In this document: one piece after another, positions 36,265-44,077 of the stretch
Layout of the letters: every line of letters starts with the position of its first letter
Numbering within the stretch: the stretch's first letter is position 1
Assembly: GCA_910579515.1 (NCBI GenBank)
Contig: CAJTUV010000001.1
Location: forward strand, 62,127 to 126,126
Direction of reading: 5' to 3'
DNA length: 64,000 nucleotides
Source: an uncultured Hungatella sp.
Lineage (GTDB): Bacteria > Bacillota > Clostridia > Lachnospirales > Lachnospiraceae
Notes under the pieces: model-generated
What the model was told of the DNA's origin: nothing
Database searches by the model: none
Seen by the model: the letters and a program-made list of their open reading frames with translations, nothing else
Program-made: the position numbers and the translations under genes

Positions 36265-37185
36265 ATGGCAGGGATATTTGACGTTTTGATGAGGGCGTTG
36301 GCTTTTGTGGCGATAATTGCCATGGGATACGGTCTGAAACGGATGGGCTTTTTTCAGGCAAAAGATTTTTACTTATTATCCAAAATAGTCATTAAGATTA
36401 CTCTTCCTTCTGCCATTATCACAAATTTCAGCAAAATCAGCATGGAGAGCTCCATGCTGATTCTTTGCGTCTTTGGATTGGCCTGCAATGGCCTTTTATT
36501 GGCAGTGGCATACTGCATGAATCTGAAAAAGCCGGGAAACCAGAAAGCCTTTGACATGCTGAACTTAACAGGGTACAACATCGGCAATTTTACGATGCCG
36601 TTTGTTCAGAGTTTCTTAGGCCCTATAGGCTTTGCTGCCACCAGCCTTTTTGATGCAGGAAACTCCGTGATGTGTACAGGAATCACCTTCAGTCTGGCAA
36701 GCGCGGTAAATGGGGGAGAAGAGAAAAGTTCTGTGAAAACCATTCTTCGTACCCTGGTATCTTCCGTGCCCTTTGATGCGTATGTGATCATGACTATTCT
36801 GGCGGCCCTTCATCTAAGACTGCCAAAGGTGGTGACTTTGTTTGCAGAGACGGCTGGAAACGCCAACGCATTTTTGGCTCTTTTAATGATTGGCATCGGA
36901 TTTGAGATCCACATGGACAAAGAGAAGATTGCAGAGATTCTGAAAATCTTAATTGTCCGTTATGGGATAGGATTGGCCTTTTCTCTGGGATTTTTCTTTT
37001 TGTTGCCTTTTTCTTTGGAGATAAGGCAGGCCTTGGCCCTTGTGGTATTGGGACCGGTCTCCTCAGTCAGTCCGGCCTTTACCGGAAAGCTTGGGGGAGA
37101 TGTGGAACTTTCAAGCGCCATTAATTCTTTGACGATTGTGGTTAGTATTGTGGCGATTACAGGAGCGTTGATTTTAATTTTATAA
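36265..37185 (+). CDS. AEC-family (auxin efflux carrier-like) transporter
   Basis: This 306-residue membrane protein has about ten hydrophobic segments and the two-half layout of the AEC/BASS-like family (LTGYNIGNFTMPFVQSFLGP in the first half; FLALLMIGIGFEI in the second). Bacterial members move organic acids such as malate or malonate. Position after ilvE could suggest a branched-chain keto acid, which is inference only. Confidence 0.85.
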   Translation: MAGIFDVLMRALAFVAIIAMGYGLKRMGFFQAKDFYLLSKIVIKITLPSAIITNFSKISMESSMLILCVFGLACNGLLLAVAYCMNLKKPGNQKAFDMLNLTGYNIGNFTMPFVQSFLGPIGFAATSLFDAGNSVMCTGITFSLASAVNGGEEKSSVKTILRTLVSSVPFDAYVIMTILAALHLRLPKVVTLFAETAGNANAFLALLMIGIGFEIHMDKEKIAEILKILIVRYGIGLAFSLGFFFLLPFSLEIRQALALVVLGPVSSVSPAFTGKLGGDVELSSAINSLTIVVSIVAITGALILIL

Positions 37186-37208
37186 AACATGATAGGAGGA
37201 GGTACATT

Positions 37209-38234
37209 ATGAGAAAGAAAGGATTTGCTAAGATTTCCCTGGCGCTCTGCGCGGCTTTGACTCTTTCAGGATGCGGCATGGGAAAAAAGGAGGAACTGCC
37301 CACAACTACTGCAGAAACGACTGTGGAAACCAAGGAGGAGACGAAGGAGACAGTGCCGGAGGAGACTTATTCTCCGGAAGAAATGGAGCTGATTAAGTAT
37401 AACTACTACGTAGATCTGAATAATGATATTGTAGAGGTCATTGATTCCATAGGATATTATTTTGAGGTGGTGGATTATACAGAAGAGTTTTCCCTGCTGG
37501 CAGATACGGGACTTACTTATGGATACAGGGTTTATGGCAAGAATACGGATATTCTTGACGACTGCCTGCTGCTTGCAGACATGGAGCCGGACTATGGGGA
37601 GATGGATCAACTGGTTAAAGAGATGGCCGAGCCTTTAAGAGAGGTGATGGATACCCTTTCCGATATCAGCAGAAGTAATGATTATGCGGATAATCAGTAT
37701 CAGAAGGCCAAGGATTATCACAAAGTTTTGTATACCTCTGCGGAAACGGTTACAAATCTTGGGTATGAGTTCATGGACGCCGTAGCTCAGATGGGAGAGG
37801 CAAAGATGGCAGAAGAAGAGGAGAAGATGAAGGAAGAGGGACGGCTGATTATCTATAATGCCAGCCGTGGAATTTCCATTGGAAAAGAGGTCTTAAACGT
37901 GATTTATTCTCAGGGAATCAGCGACGAGAATCTTACGGAACTGGACTTGACAGAAATCAAAACTCTTCATGACGAGCTGGTAGCGGTTGTGGCGGATTTG
38001 GATGCTGCTACAGCAGACAATGACCAGCTTATCAAAGAGTCTCTGGCGAACTCCCGTCCATTTGACGGGCTTTATGACTCTCTGATCTCCGCCCTGGAGT
38101 GGATGATCAAGCAGGTGGAAAGCGGACAGCCTGTTGATTTAAGTCATTCAGGGGCGCCGTTAGGTTCCATCGGTCATTTTACAGAGACGTTAAGTAAGTG
38201 TATTGATCGGTATAACAGTGTTTTTGGCAGCTGA
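37209..38234 (+). CDS. YiiG/DUF3829-like lipoprotein
   Basis: This 341-residue protein has a lipoprotein signal (LALCAALTLSGCGMG, lipid-modified Cys near residue 22) followed by a Thr/Glu-rich linker and an all-helical domain (EEMELIKYNYYVDLNNDIVEVIDSI, KAKDYHKVLYTSAET) resembling the DUF3829/YiiG family. Function unknown. It is anchored outside the membrane. AGGAGGAGG precedes the ATG. Confidence 0.75.
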   Translation: MRKKGFAKISLALCAALTLSGCGMGKKEELPTTTAETTVETKEETKETVPEETYSPEEMELIKYNYYVDLNNDIVEVIDSIGYYFEVVDYTEEFSLLADTGLTYGYRVYGKNTDILDDCLLLADMEPDYGEMDQLVKEMAEPLREVMDTLSDISRSNDYADNQYQKAKDYHKVLYTSAETVTNLGYEFMDAVAQMGEAKMAEEEEKMKEEGRLIIYNASRGISIGKEVLNVIYSQGISDENLTELDLTEIKTLHDELVAVVADLDAATADNDQLIKESLANSRPFDGLYDSLISALEWMIKQVESGQPVDLSHSGAPLGSIGHFTETLSKCIDRYNSVFGS

Positions 38235-38253
38235 TGTGGTAAGAATTTTAAGG

Positions 38254-38284
38254 AAAGGACGCTTCGATTTCAGAGGCGTCCTTT
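38254..38284 (+). terminator. Terminator after the lipoprotein gene
   Basis: A 9-bp stem AAAGGACGC with GCGTCCTTT and a 13-base loop. The T tract is short. Confidence 0.65.
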
Positions 38285-38323
38285 GCGAATATAAACGTGA
38301 TAAAAGGTGAGGAGGAAGAAAAG

Positions 38324-38971
38324 ATGGCTCAGGGAGAGAAAATTGTAAAGGAACGGTATGGGATCATGGCGCCGTTTGTGTTGGAGGCGCTTAAAAAACG
38401 GGGATATGAAGCGTATTTTTGTGAAACGGCAGAGGAAGCCTCCCAACTGGCGTTGTCTTTGATGCCAAAAGAGGGGACGGTTTCCTGGGGCGGTTCTGTA
38501 ACCATTGAGGAGATGGGGTTAATTGAAAAAGTGAAGGCGGCAGGATTTCCGGTTATTGACCGTGATGAGGCAAAATCTAAGGAAGAGCGGGTTTCTATGA
38601 TGAGGCAGGCTCTTTTGTGTGATGTGTATTTATCAAGCGTAAATGCCATCAGCGAAGACGGTGTGATGGTGAATATTGACGGAATGGGCAATCGCATTGC
38701 GGCCATTGCCTTTGGTGCAAAACAGGTGATTTTACTTGTGGGGATGAATAAGCTGTGCAGGGATGGAAAAGCGGCCAGAGAGCGTGCCAGGACCTATGCC
38801 GCGCCGAATAATGGAGTTCGGCTTTCTTTAAACCTTCCTTGTGTTAAAACAGGAAGCTGCCATGACTGCAATGGGGATGACTGCATGTGTTCTCAGATTG
38901 TTGAGATGAGAAGAAACAGGATCCCAGGGAGAATTAAGGTGATTCTTGTGGGGGAGAGTTTGGGGTTGTAA
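38324..38971 (+). CDS. LUD-domain (lactate utilization LutC/YkgG-like) protein
   Basis: This 215-residue protein has the LUD/DUF162 fold: GTVSWGGSVTIEEMGL, VYLSSVNAISEDGVMVNIDGMGNR and QVILLVGMNKL, and ends with a cysteine-rich stretch (KTGSCHDCNGDDCMCS) that may bind a metal or cluster. It stands alone rather than in a lutABC operon, which is common for this type in Clostridia. The ATG at 38324 follows GAGGAGG. Confidence 0.85.
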   Translation: MAQGEKIVKERYGIMAPFVLEALKKRGYEAYFCETAEEASQLALSLMPKEGTVSWGGSVTIEEMGLIEKVKAAGFPVIDRDEAKSKEERVSMMRQALLCDVYLSSVNAISEDGVMVNIDGMGNRIAAIAFGAKQVILLVGMNKLCRDGKAARERARTYAAPNNGVRLSLNLPCVKTGSCHDCNGDDCMCSQIVEMRRNRIPGRIKVILVGESLGL

Positions 38972-38984
38972 ATGTTGTTTTTTG

Positions 38985-39012
38985 TTGACTTTTTGTAAAT
39001 AAGTGGTATAAT
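38985..39012 (+). promoter_or_regulatory. Predicted promoter for the restriction-modification genes
   Basis: TTGACT (38985-38990) and TATAAT (39007-39012) with a 16-base spacer, about 40 bases upstream of the methyltransferase start. Confidence 0.65.
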
Positions 39013-39052
39013 AAAGAGAACAAACGTTCTTGCTTGCCGCGGAGGAATGATT

Positions 39053-41440
39053 ATGGCTGGAAGTAAAAATAGTGAAGCAATTACAGAAGGACTGGTATTT
39101 GATAAACTAAGCGCTTTGGATGGATATTCTTCCAGCCAGAATGGAAAAGCGAATGGAATTACCTGGTTTCGAGGCGATAGTTATAAAGGAACCGCTTATG
39201 ACTGGCTTATGGAAATTTTTGCAAAGGCATCTAAAAAGCAGACGCTGAAAGATCGGGGCACCCCAGATTTTATGGTTGTAAAAGAAAACTCGAATTTAGT
39301 TGTTGTAATTGAATGTAAAGGAGATACCGAGAGACATTCAAACCTTTCAGCACCAAGGGAGTACAAGACCCATGGATATGGTATGCCAGAGGAAACAGAT
39401 AAGTATGCCATAAATGGCGCTTTATGGTATGCTTCCTTTTTGAGCGATTATTACGATGTGATAGCAGTGGGCGTTTCAGGCTATCCTGTTCAAAAATGCA
39501 GAGTAACATCTTTTGTGTGGCCCAAAAAAGGCAGTATCACAGATATTGAAGTGCTGGAGGACGATTATCTGGATAAGGCATTAGTTTCTATCCTGCAATA
39601 TGAAAGGGAAACCGAAATTGCTTTGAACCGCTATGCAAAGACAGAAGAAACTGTCAGAAAAACACTAAGAAAATATACATTAAGCTGTGCGAACTTTCTC
39701 AGGCAAAACGGGATCGAGGATAATTCAAAAGCCGGTTTTATTTCAGCAGTAATTTTAGGATTAACGAATAAAAATTCGAAATTATATGTTGATACCAAAA
39801 ATGCAGTGGAAACGAAATACAGCACAAAAGCAAAAAAGATGATTTCTGATCCTATTGGGAAAAACGCAGTTAAGTTTCTAAAGGATTCTTTATATGGTTC
39901 AGGGGATTGCTATGACTCTGACTATGTGGAGGGGATTTGGGATATTGATGAGATTCCTCGTGGAAAAAGAAAGGCTCTGATTAAATTTTATGATGGGGTA
40001 TTGTCAAAGGATGAATTGATACAGGCGCCAAAGGGGAAAAATAAATTGTTTTCTGATGGGGATACGGTGCTTTCCTGTTGTCTTTATTCTTTATATGAGA
40101 ATGTGATTGCAATTATTGAAAACTATGCTGGAATAGATGTAATGGGTGAATTTTATACAACGTTTTTGCGATTCACCAAAGGAAACGCTAAAGAAAAAGG
40201 AATCGTACTTACGCCAAAGCATATTACAGAATTGTTTTGTGATATTGCAGAGTATTATTCAGACAGGCCTTTTGACGAAACTACAAAGATTATTGATATT
40301 TGTTGCGGAACAGGTGCTTTTTTGATATCTTCTTTGGCAAGAATAAAAAAGAATATTAATAAAGCATACATAAGCGAGGAAGAAAGAAATAAAAAGTATA
40401 AGAAAGCACGGGAAAACAGTTTGATTGGCATTGAACGGGATGCATCGATGTATGCTTTGGCATATGCCAATATGAGATTTCATGGCGATGGCAAATCCAA
40501 TCTGTTTAATTGTTCTTCGCTTTTGATAGATTCTTATGCGCCGGCAGATGACAGTGGAAAGACCTACTTAAACGAAAGAAAGATTCCGCTGCACGAAATA
40601 TTAGCTGGATTTGGCGATATTGATATTGGAATGATCAATCCTCCCTATTCTCTTGACAAAAAGGACGATTCAGCAGCCAGGGAGTATCCTCTTGTTCAAG
40701 AGATCAACGAATATCAGGATAGAAATAAAAAGCTTAAGAAAAAGATAAGGGAGTTAAAAAAGAAAGGAGAGGATCAGCAGGAAACACAGAATTTGATAAA
40801 GTCTATCAATGAAGAACTGGAAGAAAATTTGATAAAAATACAGACGTTGGAAAAGCAATTTAGCGAAAATGGTTTAAGAGAAGTAGCAATCCAGAAAGGG
40901 CAGGATGAATTAGATTTTATTGCCTCTATGCTGCATTATTTAAAAAGAGGGGGAATTGGCATTGCTATCGTTCCTATGTCATGTGCAGGAAATAGCGGTT
41001 CAAAACTGAGAGCCGAACTGTTAAAATATCACACTTTGATGGCCTGTATGACTATGCCGCCACAGTTGTTCTTTGATTCTCATGTGGGAGTAGCGACTTG
41101 TATTATGGTTTTTAAAGCCCATATTCCGCATGATGAGAAGAAGGCCGTATTCTTTGGCAGATGGAATGATGATGGATACAGGGTAATACCACATAATGGG
41201 AGAAAAGATGGGGGGACATGGAACGATATCCGCCAGGAATGGATTGGACAGATTGATGGAACATCAGAAATTGATGATACCATTTGGCTTAAAAAGAGAA
41301 TCAAACCAACAGACGAGGCTCTTGCTGAGGCATATATAAAAACTGATTATTCCAGACTGAAAGACAGTGATTTTGAGAGAACATTAAAAAAGTATGCGTT
41401 ATACAAATATATGGATGAAAATGGACTGTTAGAGGAGTAA
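39053..41440 (+). CDS. Fused restriction endonuclease / N6-adenine DNA methyltransferase (BcgI-like A subunit)
   Basis: This 795-residue protein combines a nuclease-like N-terminal domain with a HsdM-type methyltransferase. The nuclease part shows a PD-(D/E)xK pattern: PDFMVV (Asp 72) and VVVIECKGD (Glu 87, Lys 89). The methyltransferase has motif I IDICCGTGAFL (near Asp 415) and motif IV NPPY (529-532), giving N6-adenine specificity. Between motif IV and the following LKRGGIG segment lies a lysine/glutamate-rich coiled coil, residues 549-610. The start at 39053 is preferred: GGAGGA at 39041-39046 directly abuts the ATG at 39047 but sits 6 bases before 39053. The specificity subunit starts 5 bases after the stop. 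The layout fits BcgI-type type IIB systems; activity is inferred. Confidence 0.8.
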   Translation: MAGSKNSEAITEGLVFDKLSALDGYSSSQNGKANGITWFRGDSYKGTAYDWLMEIFAKASKKQTLKDRGTPDFMVVKENSNLVVVIECKGDTERHSNLSAPREYKTHGYGMPEETDKYAINGALWYASFLSDYYDVIAVGVSGYPVQKCRVTSFVWPKKGSITDIEVLEDDYLDKALVSILQYERETEIALNRYAKTEETVRKTLRKYTLSCANFLRQNGIEDNSKAGFISAVILGLTNKNSKLYVDTKNAVETKYSTKAKKMISDPIGKNAVKFLKDSLYGSGDCYDSDYVEGIWDIDEIPRGKRKALIKFYDGVLSKDELIQAPKGKNKLFSDGDTVLSCCLYSLYENVIAIIENYAGIDVMGEFYTTFLRFTKGNAKEKGIVLTPKHITELFCDIAEYYSDRPFDETTKIIDICCGTGAFLISSLARIKKNINKAYISEEERNKKYKKARENSLIGIERDASMYALAYANMRFHGDGKSNLFNCSSLLIDSYAPADDSGKTYLNERKIPLHEILAGFGDIDIGMINPPYSLDKKDDSAAREYPLVQEINEYQDRNKKLKKKIRELKKKGEDQQETQNLIKSINEELEENLIKIQTLEKQFSENGLREVAIQKGQDELDFIASMLHYLKRGGIGIAIVPMSCAGNSGSKLRAELLKYHTLMACMTMPPQLFFDSHVGVATCIMVFKAHIPHDEKKAVFFGRWNDDGYRVIPHNGRKDGGTWNDIRQEWIGQIDGTSEIDDTIWLKKRIKPTDEALAEAYIKTDYSRLKDSDFERTLKKYALYKYMDENGLLEE

Positions 41441-41444
41441 TAGT

Positions 41445-42593
41445 ATGATCAGAAAAAATGACTGGAGGCCATTTCAGGTTCAGGACATTTTCGAGGTTTT
41501 AAATGGAAAAGGAATCACAAAACAGGAGATAGGCGAACATCTGGGAGATTTGCCAGCGATCCAAAGCGGAGAGAAAAATAATGGAGTAGTGGGATATATT
41601 GATCAGGAATATTGCGAACAGATGAAATACACGTACTCTTTAGAACCCTGCTTAACGGTAGCTCGTACGGGGGCCGCAGGATATGTTACATTTCAACCTC
41701 AAGGGTGTTGTGTGGGCGACTCAGCAAAGATTTTAAAACCCAGGGAGGCTATGACTACAGAGAGCCTTTTGTTTTTCAGAACTCTATTTATGGCAAATAA
41801 ATATCGTTATACATATGCGAGGAAGGTTACAGAAGCCAATTATAAAAGCGAGATCATAGAATTGCCTGTTACAAAAGATGGAAAGCCAGATTATGAGCTG
41901 ATTGAAACATATATGAAATCGTTAGATAAAGATATGAAAACGATTCCTGATTATTTTTTGGAAGAGGGTTATGAGAAGGCATGCTGGTATATGGATCATA
42001 TAGACCAAATTGACTTTGAAAAGAACTATGCAGGCAGAGAGACCAATGAGAAGATAGACTTGTTTGAAAGAAAATGGATGGAATTTTATTTATATGATTT
42101 ATTTACTATTGATAGTGGGAATAAATACGACAAAAGCAAAATGAGCAGTGCTTTTCCTACAGTTAATTTCGTAGGTCGTTCCAGTTTGAACAATGGAGTA
42201 ACTGCTTATGTGGATGAGATTGACGAGGTAAAACCGTTTGAAGCCGGATTCATGACAGTTGCTTTGGGAGGAGAATACATAGGCTCATGCTTTGTTCAGG
42301 ATTACCCATTTTATACAAGCCAAAATGTAGCTGTTCTTAAGCCGTTATATCAGATGAGCATTTACTCAAAACTTTTTATTGCACATTTGGTTCGGTTTGA
42401 GAGTGCAAATAATTATAAAGCGTTTGCCAGAGAGCTAAATGCTCATTTAAAAACAGATTTTGTGATAAAGCTTCCAGTTAATGATAAAGGGGAACCAGAC
42501 TATAACTTCATGGATAGCTATATCAAATCGCTGTCTTTTAGCTGTAAACTAAAAGGTTGCAGCAGAGAGGCGGCAAAGTTAGAGATTAGGTGA
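41445..42593 (+). CDS. Restriction-modification specificity subunit, BcgI-like B subunit
   Basis: This 382-residue protein has two similar halves, each with a variable target-recognition domain and ending in a conserved unit: residues 140-160 (LPVTKDGKPDYELIETYMKSL shortened here to its core LPV..DG.PDY...YMKSL) and residues 343-363 (LPV..KGEPDY...YIKSL). Two-half symmetry matches HsdS/BcgIB proteins that bind a two-part recognition sequence. It pairs with the fused nuclease-methyltransferase and is placed 7 bases before ogt. Recognition sequence cannot be predicted by eye. Confidence 0.8.
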   Translation: MIRKNDWRPFQVQDIFEVLNGKGITKQEIGEHLGDLPAIQSGEKNNGVVGYIDQEYCEQMKYTYSLEPCLTVARTGAAGYVTFQPQGCCVGDSAKILKPREAMTTESLLFFRTLFMANKYRYTYARKVTEANYKSEIIELPVTKDGKPDYELIETYMKSLDKDMKTIPDYFLEEGYEKACWYMDHIDQIDFEKNYAGRETNEKIDLFERKWMEFYLYDLFTIDSGNKYDKSKMSSAFPTVNFVGRSSLNNGVTAYVDEIDEVKPFEAGFMTVALGGEYIGSCFVQDYPFYTSQNVAVLKPLYQMSIYSKLFIAHLVRFESANNYKAFARELNAHLKTDFVIKLPVNDKGEPDYNFMDSYIKSLSFSCKLKGCSREAAKLEIR

Positions 42594-42600
42594 AAAGAAG

Positions 42601-43122
42601 ATGCTAAACACATTCTATTATAATTCTCCAATAGGCAGGCTTTTTCTTGGAGAGAAAAAAGGGGCTCTTGCGGGACTTTGGCTGGAAGGGCAGAAATATT
42701 TTCTGGGCTCTCTTAAGGAAGAGGAATGTGTGAAGTTGGAGACAGAAGGGCTGAAGAAAACGAGCGCGTGGCTTGATCGTTATTTTAACGGAGAAAAACC
42801 TCAGATTGGGGAGCTGACGCTTGGACCAGTGGGAAGTGAGTTTCAAAAATCGGTGTGGAAGCTTCTCTGTGAGATTCCCTATGGCCAGGTGACCACCTAT
42901 GGAGAGATCGCAAAGAAAATTGCTGCAAGACAGGGACTTTTAAGTATGTCTGCTCAGGCAGTGGGCGGTGCAGTAGGACATAATCCTATTTCCATTATCA
43001 TTCCCTGTCATCGGGTCATTGGAGTCAATGGAAGTTTGACAGGCTATGCAGGGGGAATAGAGAAGAAAAGATGGCTGCTTCAATGGGAAGGCGCTGAGAT
43101 AAAACTTCCTAAAAATTTTTAA
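42601..43122 (+). CDS. ogt: Methylated-DNA--protein-cysteine S-methyltransferase
   Basis: This 173-residue suicide repair enzyme removes methyl groups from O6-methylguanine. Diagnostic features are the active-site IIPCHRVIG motif and PYGQVTTYGEIA of the DNA-binding wing. Length is typical of the Ogt class. The ATG at 42601 lies 7 bases after the specificity subunit stop, so it may be read through from the restriction genes although it is probably an ancestral housekeeping gene. Confidence 0.92.
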   Translation: MLNTFYYNSPIGRLFLGEKKGALAGLWLEGQKYFLGSLKEEECVKLETEGLKKTSAWLDRYFNGEKPQIGELTLGPVGSEFQKSVWKLLCEIPYGQVTTYGEIAKKIAARQGLLSMSAQAVGGAVGHNPISIIIPCHRVIGVNGSLTGYAGGIEKKRWLLQWEGAEIKLPKNF

Positions 43123-43185
43123 AATTACTCTTGGCAAAATGGATCTCGGTCCAAAATGCAGAGAAAAAAATAAAGGAGAATAAAC

Positions 43186-43728
43186 ATGAGCACGACAAAG
43201 TACGCAGGAACACAGACAGAAAAAAATCTGGAGACAGCATTTGCAGGGGAATCTCAGGCAAGAAATAAGTATACCTATTTTGCTTCTGTAGCGAAAAAGG
43301 AAGGGTATGAGCAGATTGCAAGCCTGTTTTTAAAGACCGCCGATAATGAAAAAGAACATGCCAAAATGTGGTTTAAGGAGCTGAAAGGAATCGGGGATAC
43401 AAAGGAAAATCTTGCAGCGGCAGCAGATGGCGAGAACTATGAATGGACAGATATGTATGAAAATTTTGCCAAGACTGCCCAAGAGGAAGGCTTTAGTGAG
43501 CTTGCAGCGAAGTTCAGACTCGTTGGAGAGATTGAAAAGCATCATGAGGAGCGGTATCGCGCTTTATTAAAGAATCTGGAGATGGCGGCCGTATTTGAGA
43601 AGAGCGAAGTGAAAGTATGGGAATGCCGCAACTGTGGACATATCGTTGTAGGTACGAAAGCACCAGAAGTTTGTCCGACCTGCAATCATCCTCAGAGTTA
43701 CTTTGAAGTACATGCAGAGAATTACTAA
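43186..43728 (+). CDS. rbr: Rubrerythrin
   Basis: This 180-residue non-haem iron protein reduces hydrogen peroxide in anaerobes. It has an N-terminal ferritin-like di-iron domain (ETAFAGESQARNKYTYFA, then NEKEHAKMW and EIEKHHEERY with the ExxH ligands) and a C-terminal rubredoxin-type centre (CRNCG ... CPTCNHP). Length and domain order are standard. AAAGGAG lies before the ATG. Confidence 0.95.
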   Translation: MSTTKYAGTQTEKNLETAFAGESQARNKYTYFASVAKKEGYEQIASLFLKTADNEKEHAKMWFKELKGIGDTKENLAAAADGENYEWTDMYENFAKTAQEEGFSELAAKFRLVGEIEKHHEERYRALLKNLEMAAVFEKSEVKVWECRNCGHIVVGTKAPEVCPTCNHPQSYFEVHAENY

Positions 43729-43740
43729 TCGAGTAAACTC

Positions 43741-43768
43741 TTGACAAATCCGTAACCAGTGTTATAAT
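43741..43768 (+). promoter_or_regulatory. Predicted sigma-A promoter for the thrS leader
   Basis: Consensus TTGACA (43741-43746) and TATAAT (43763-43768) with a 16-base spacer, directly after the rubrerythrin stop. Confidence 0.75.
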
Positions 43769-43779
43769 CAAGACAGACA

Positions 43780-44013
43780 ACGCGCTGATGGGGACAGTAG
43801 GATATGAGAAACGTTCAGAGAGAGATGGGCAGGTGGAAGCATCTTACGGGGATCATATAGGAAGACCACCCCGGAGCGGCCCTTAATCGGGTCCGGTGAT
43901 TCCGTTATCATCAAACAGAGAGGTTTGGGCGGCGTAGTCCGTTCATTCAAAAAGGGTGGAACCGCGAGTAATCGTCCCTTCTTACAGGAAACTGTGGGAA
44001 GGGGCGTTTTTTT
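43780..44013 (+). promoter_or_regulatory. T-box riboswitch upstream of thrS (threonine)
   Basis: The 349-base gap between rubrerythrin and thrS holds a T-box leader. The conserved T-box sequence AGGGTGGAACCGCG lies at about 43953-43967 and is followed by a terminator hairpin (CGTCCCTTC ... GGAAGGGGCG, then TTTTTTT at 44007-44013) that competes with the antiterminator. Stem I includes the AGAGAGA element near 43819. A candidate specifier ACC (Thr) is at 43865-43867 in the sequence GACCA. Uncharged tRNA-Thr would favour antitermination, raising thrS expression when threonine is low. Confidence 0.88.
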
Positions 44014-44077
44014 ACGATTCGGAACAATCAGGCTGCGGCGCCATCTGCAAAACATAACGAAATAAAGGAGAATCGAC

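Noticed and set aside
38324..38971. lutABC lactate operon
   Set aside because: Only a single LUD-domain gene is present, with no LutA or LutB iron-sulfur partners.
39053..42593. Classical three-gene type I restriction system
   Set aside because: No hsdR helicase gene is present, and the nuclease domain is fused to the methyltransferase.
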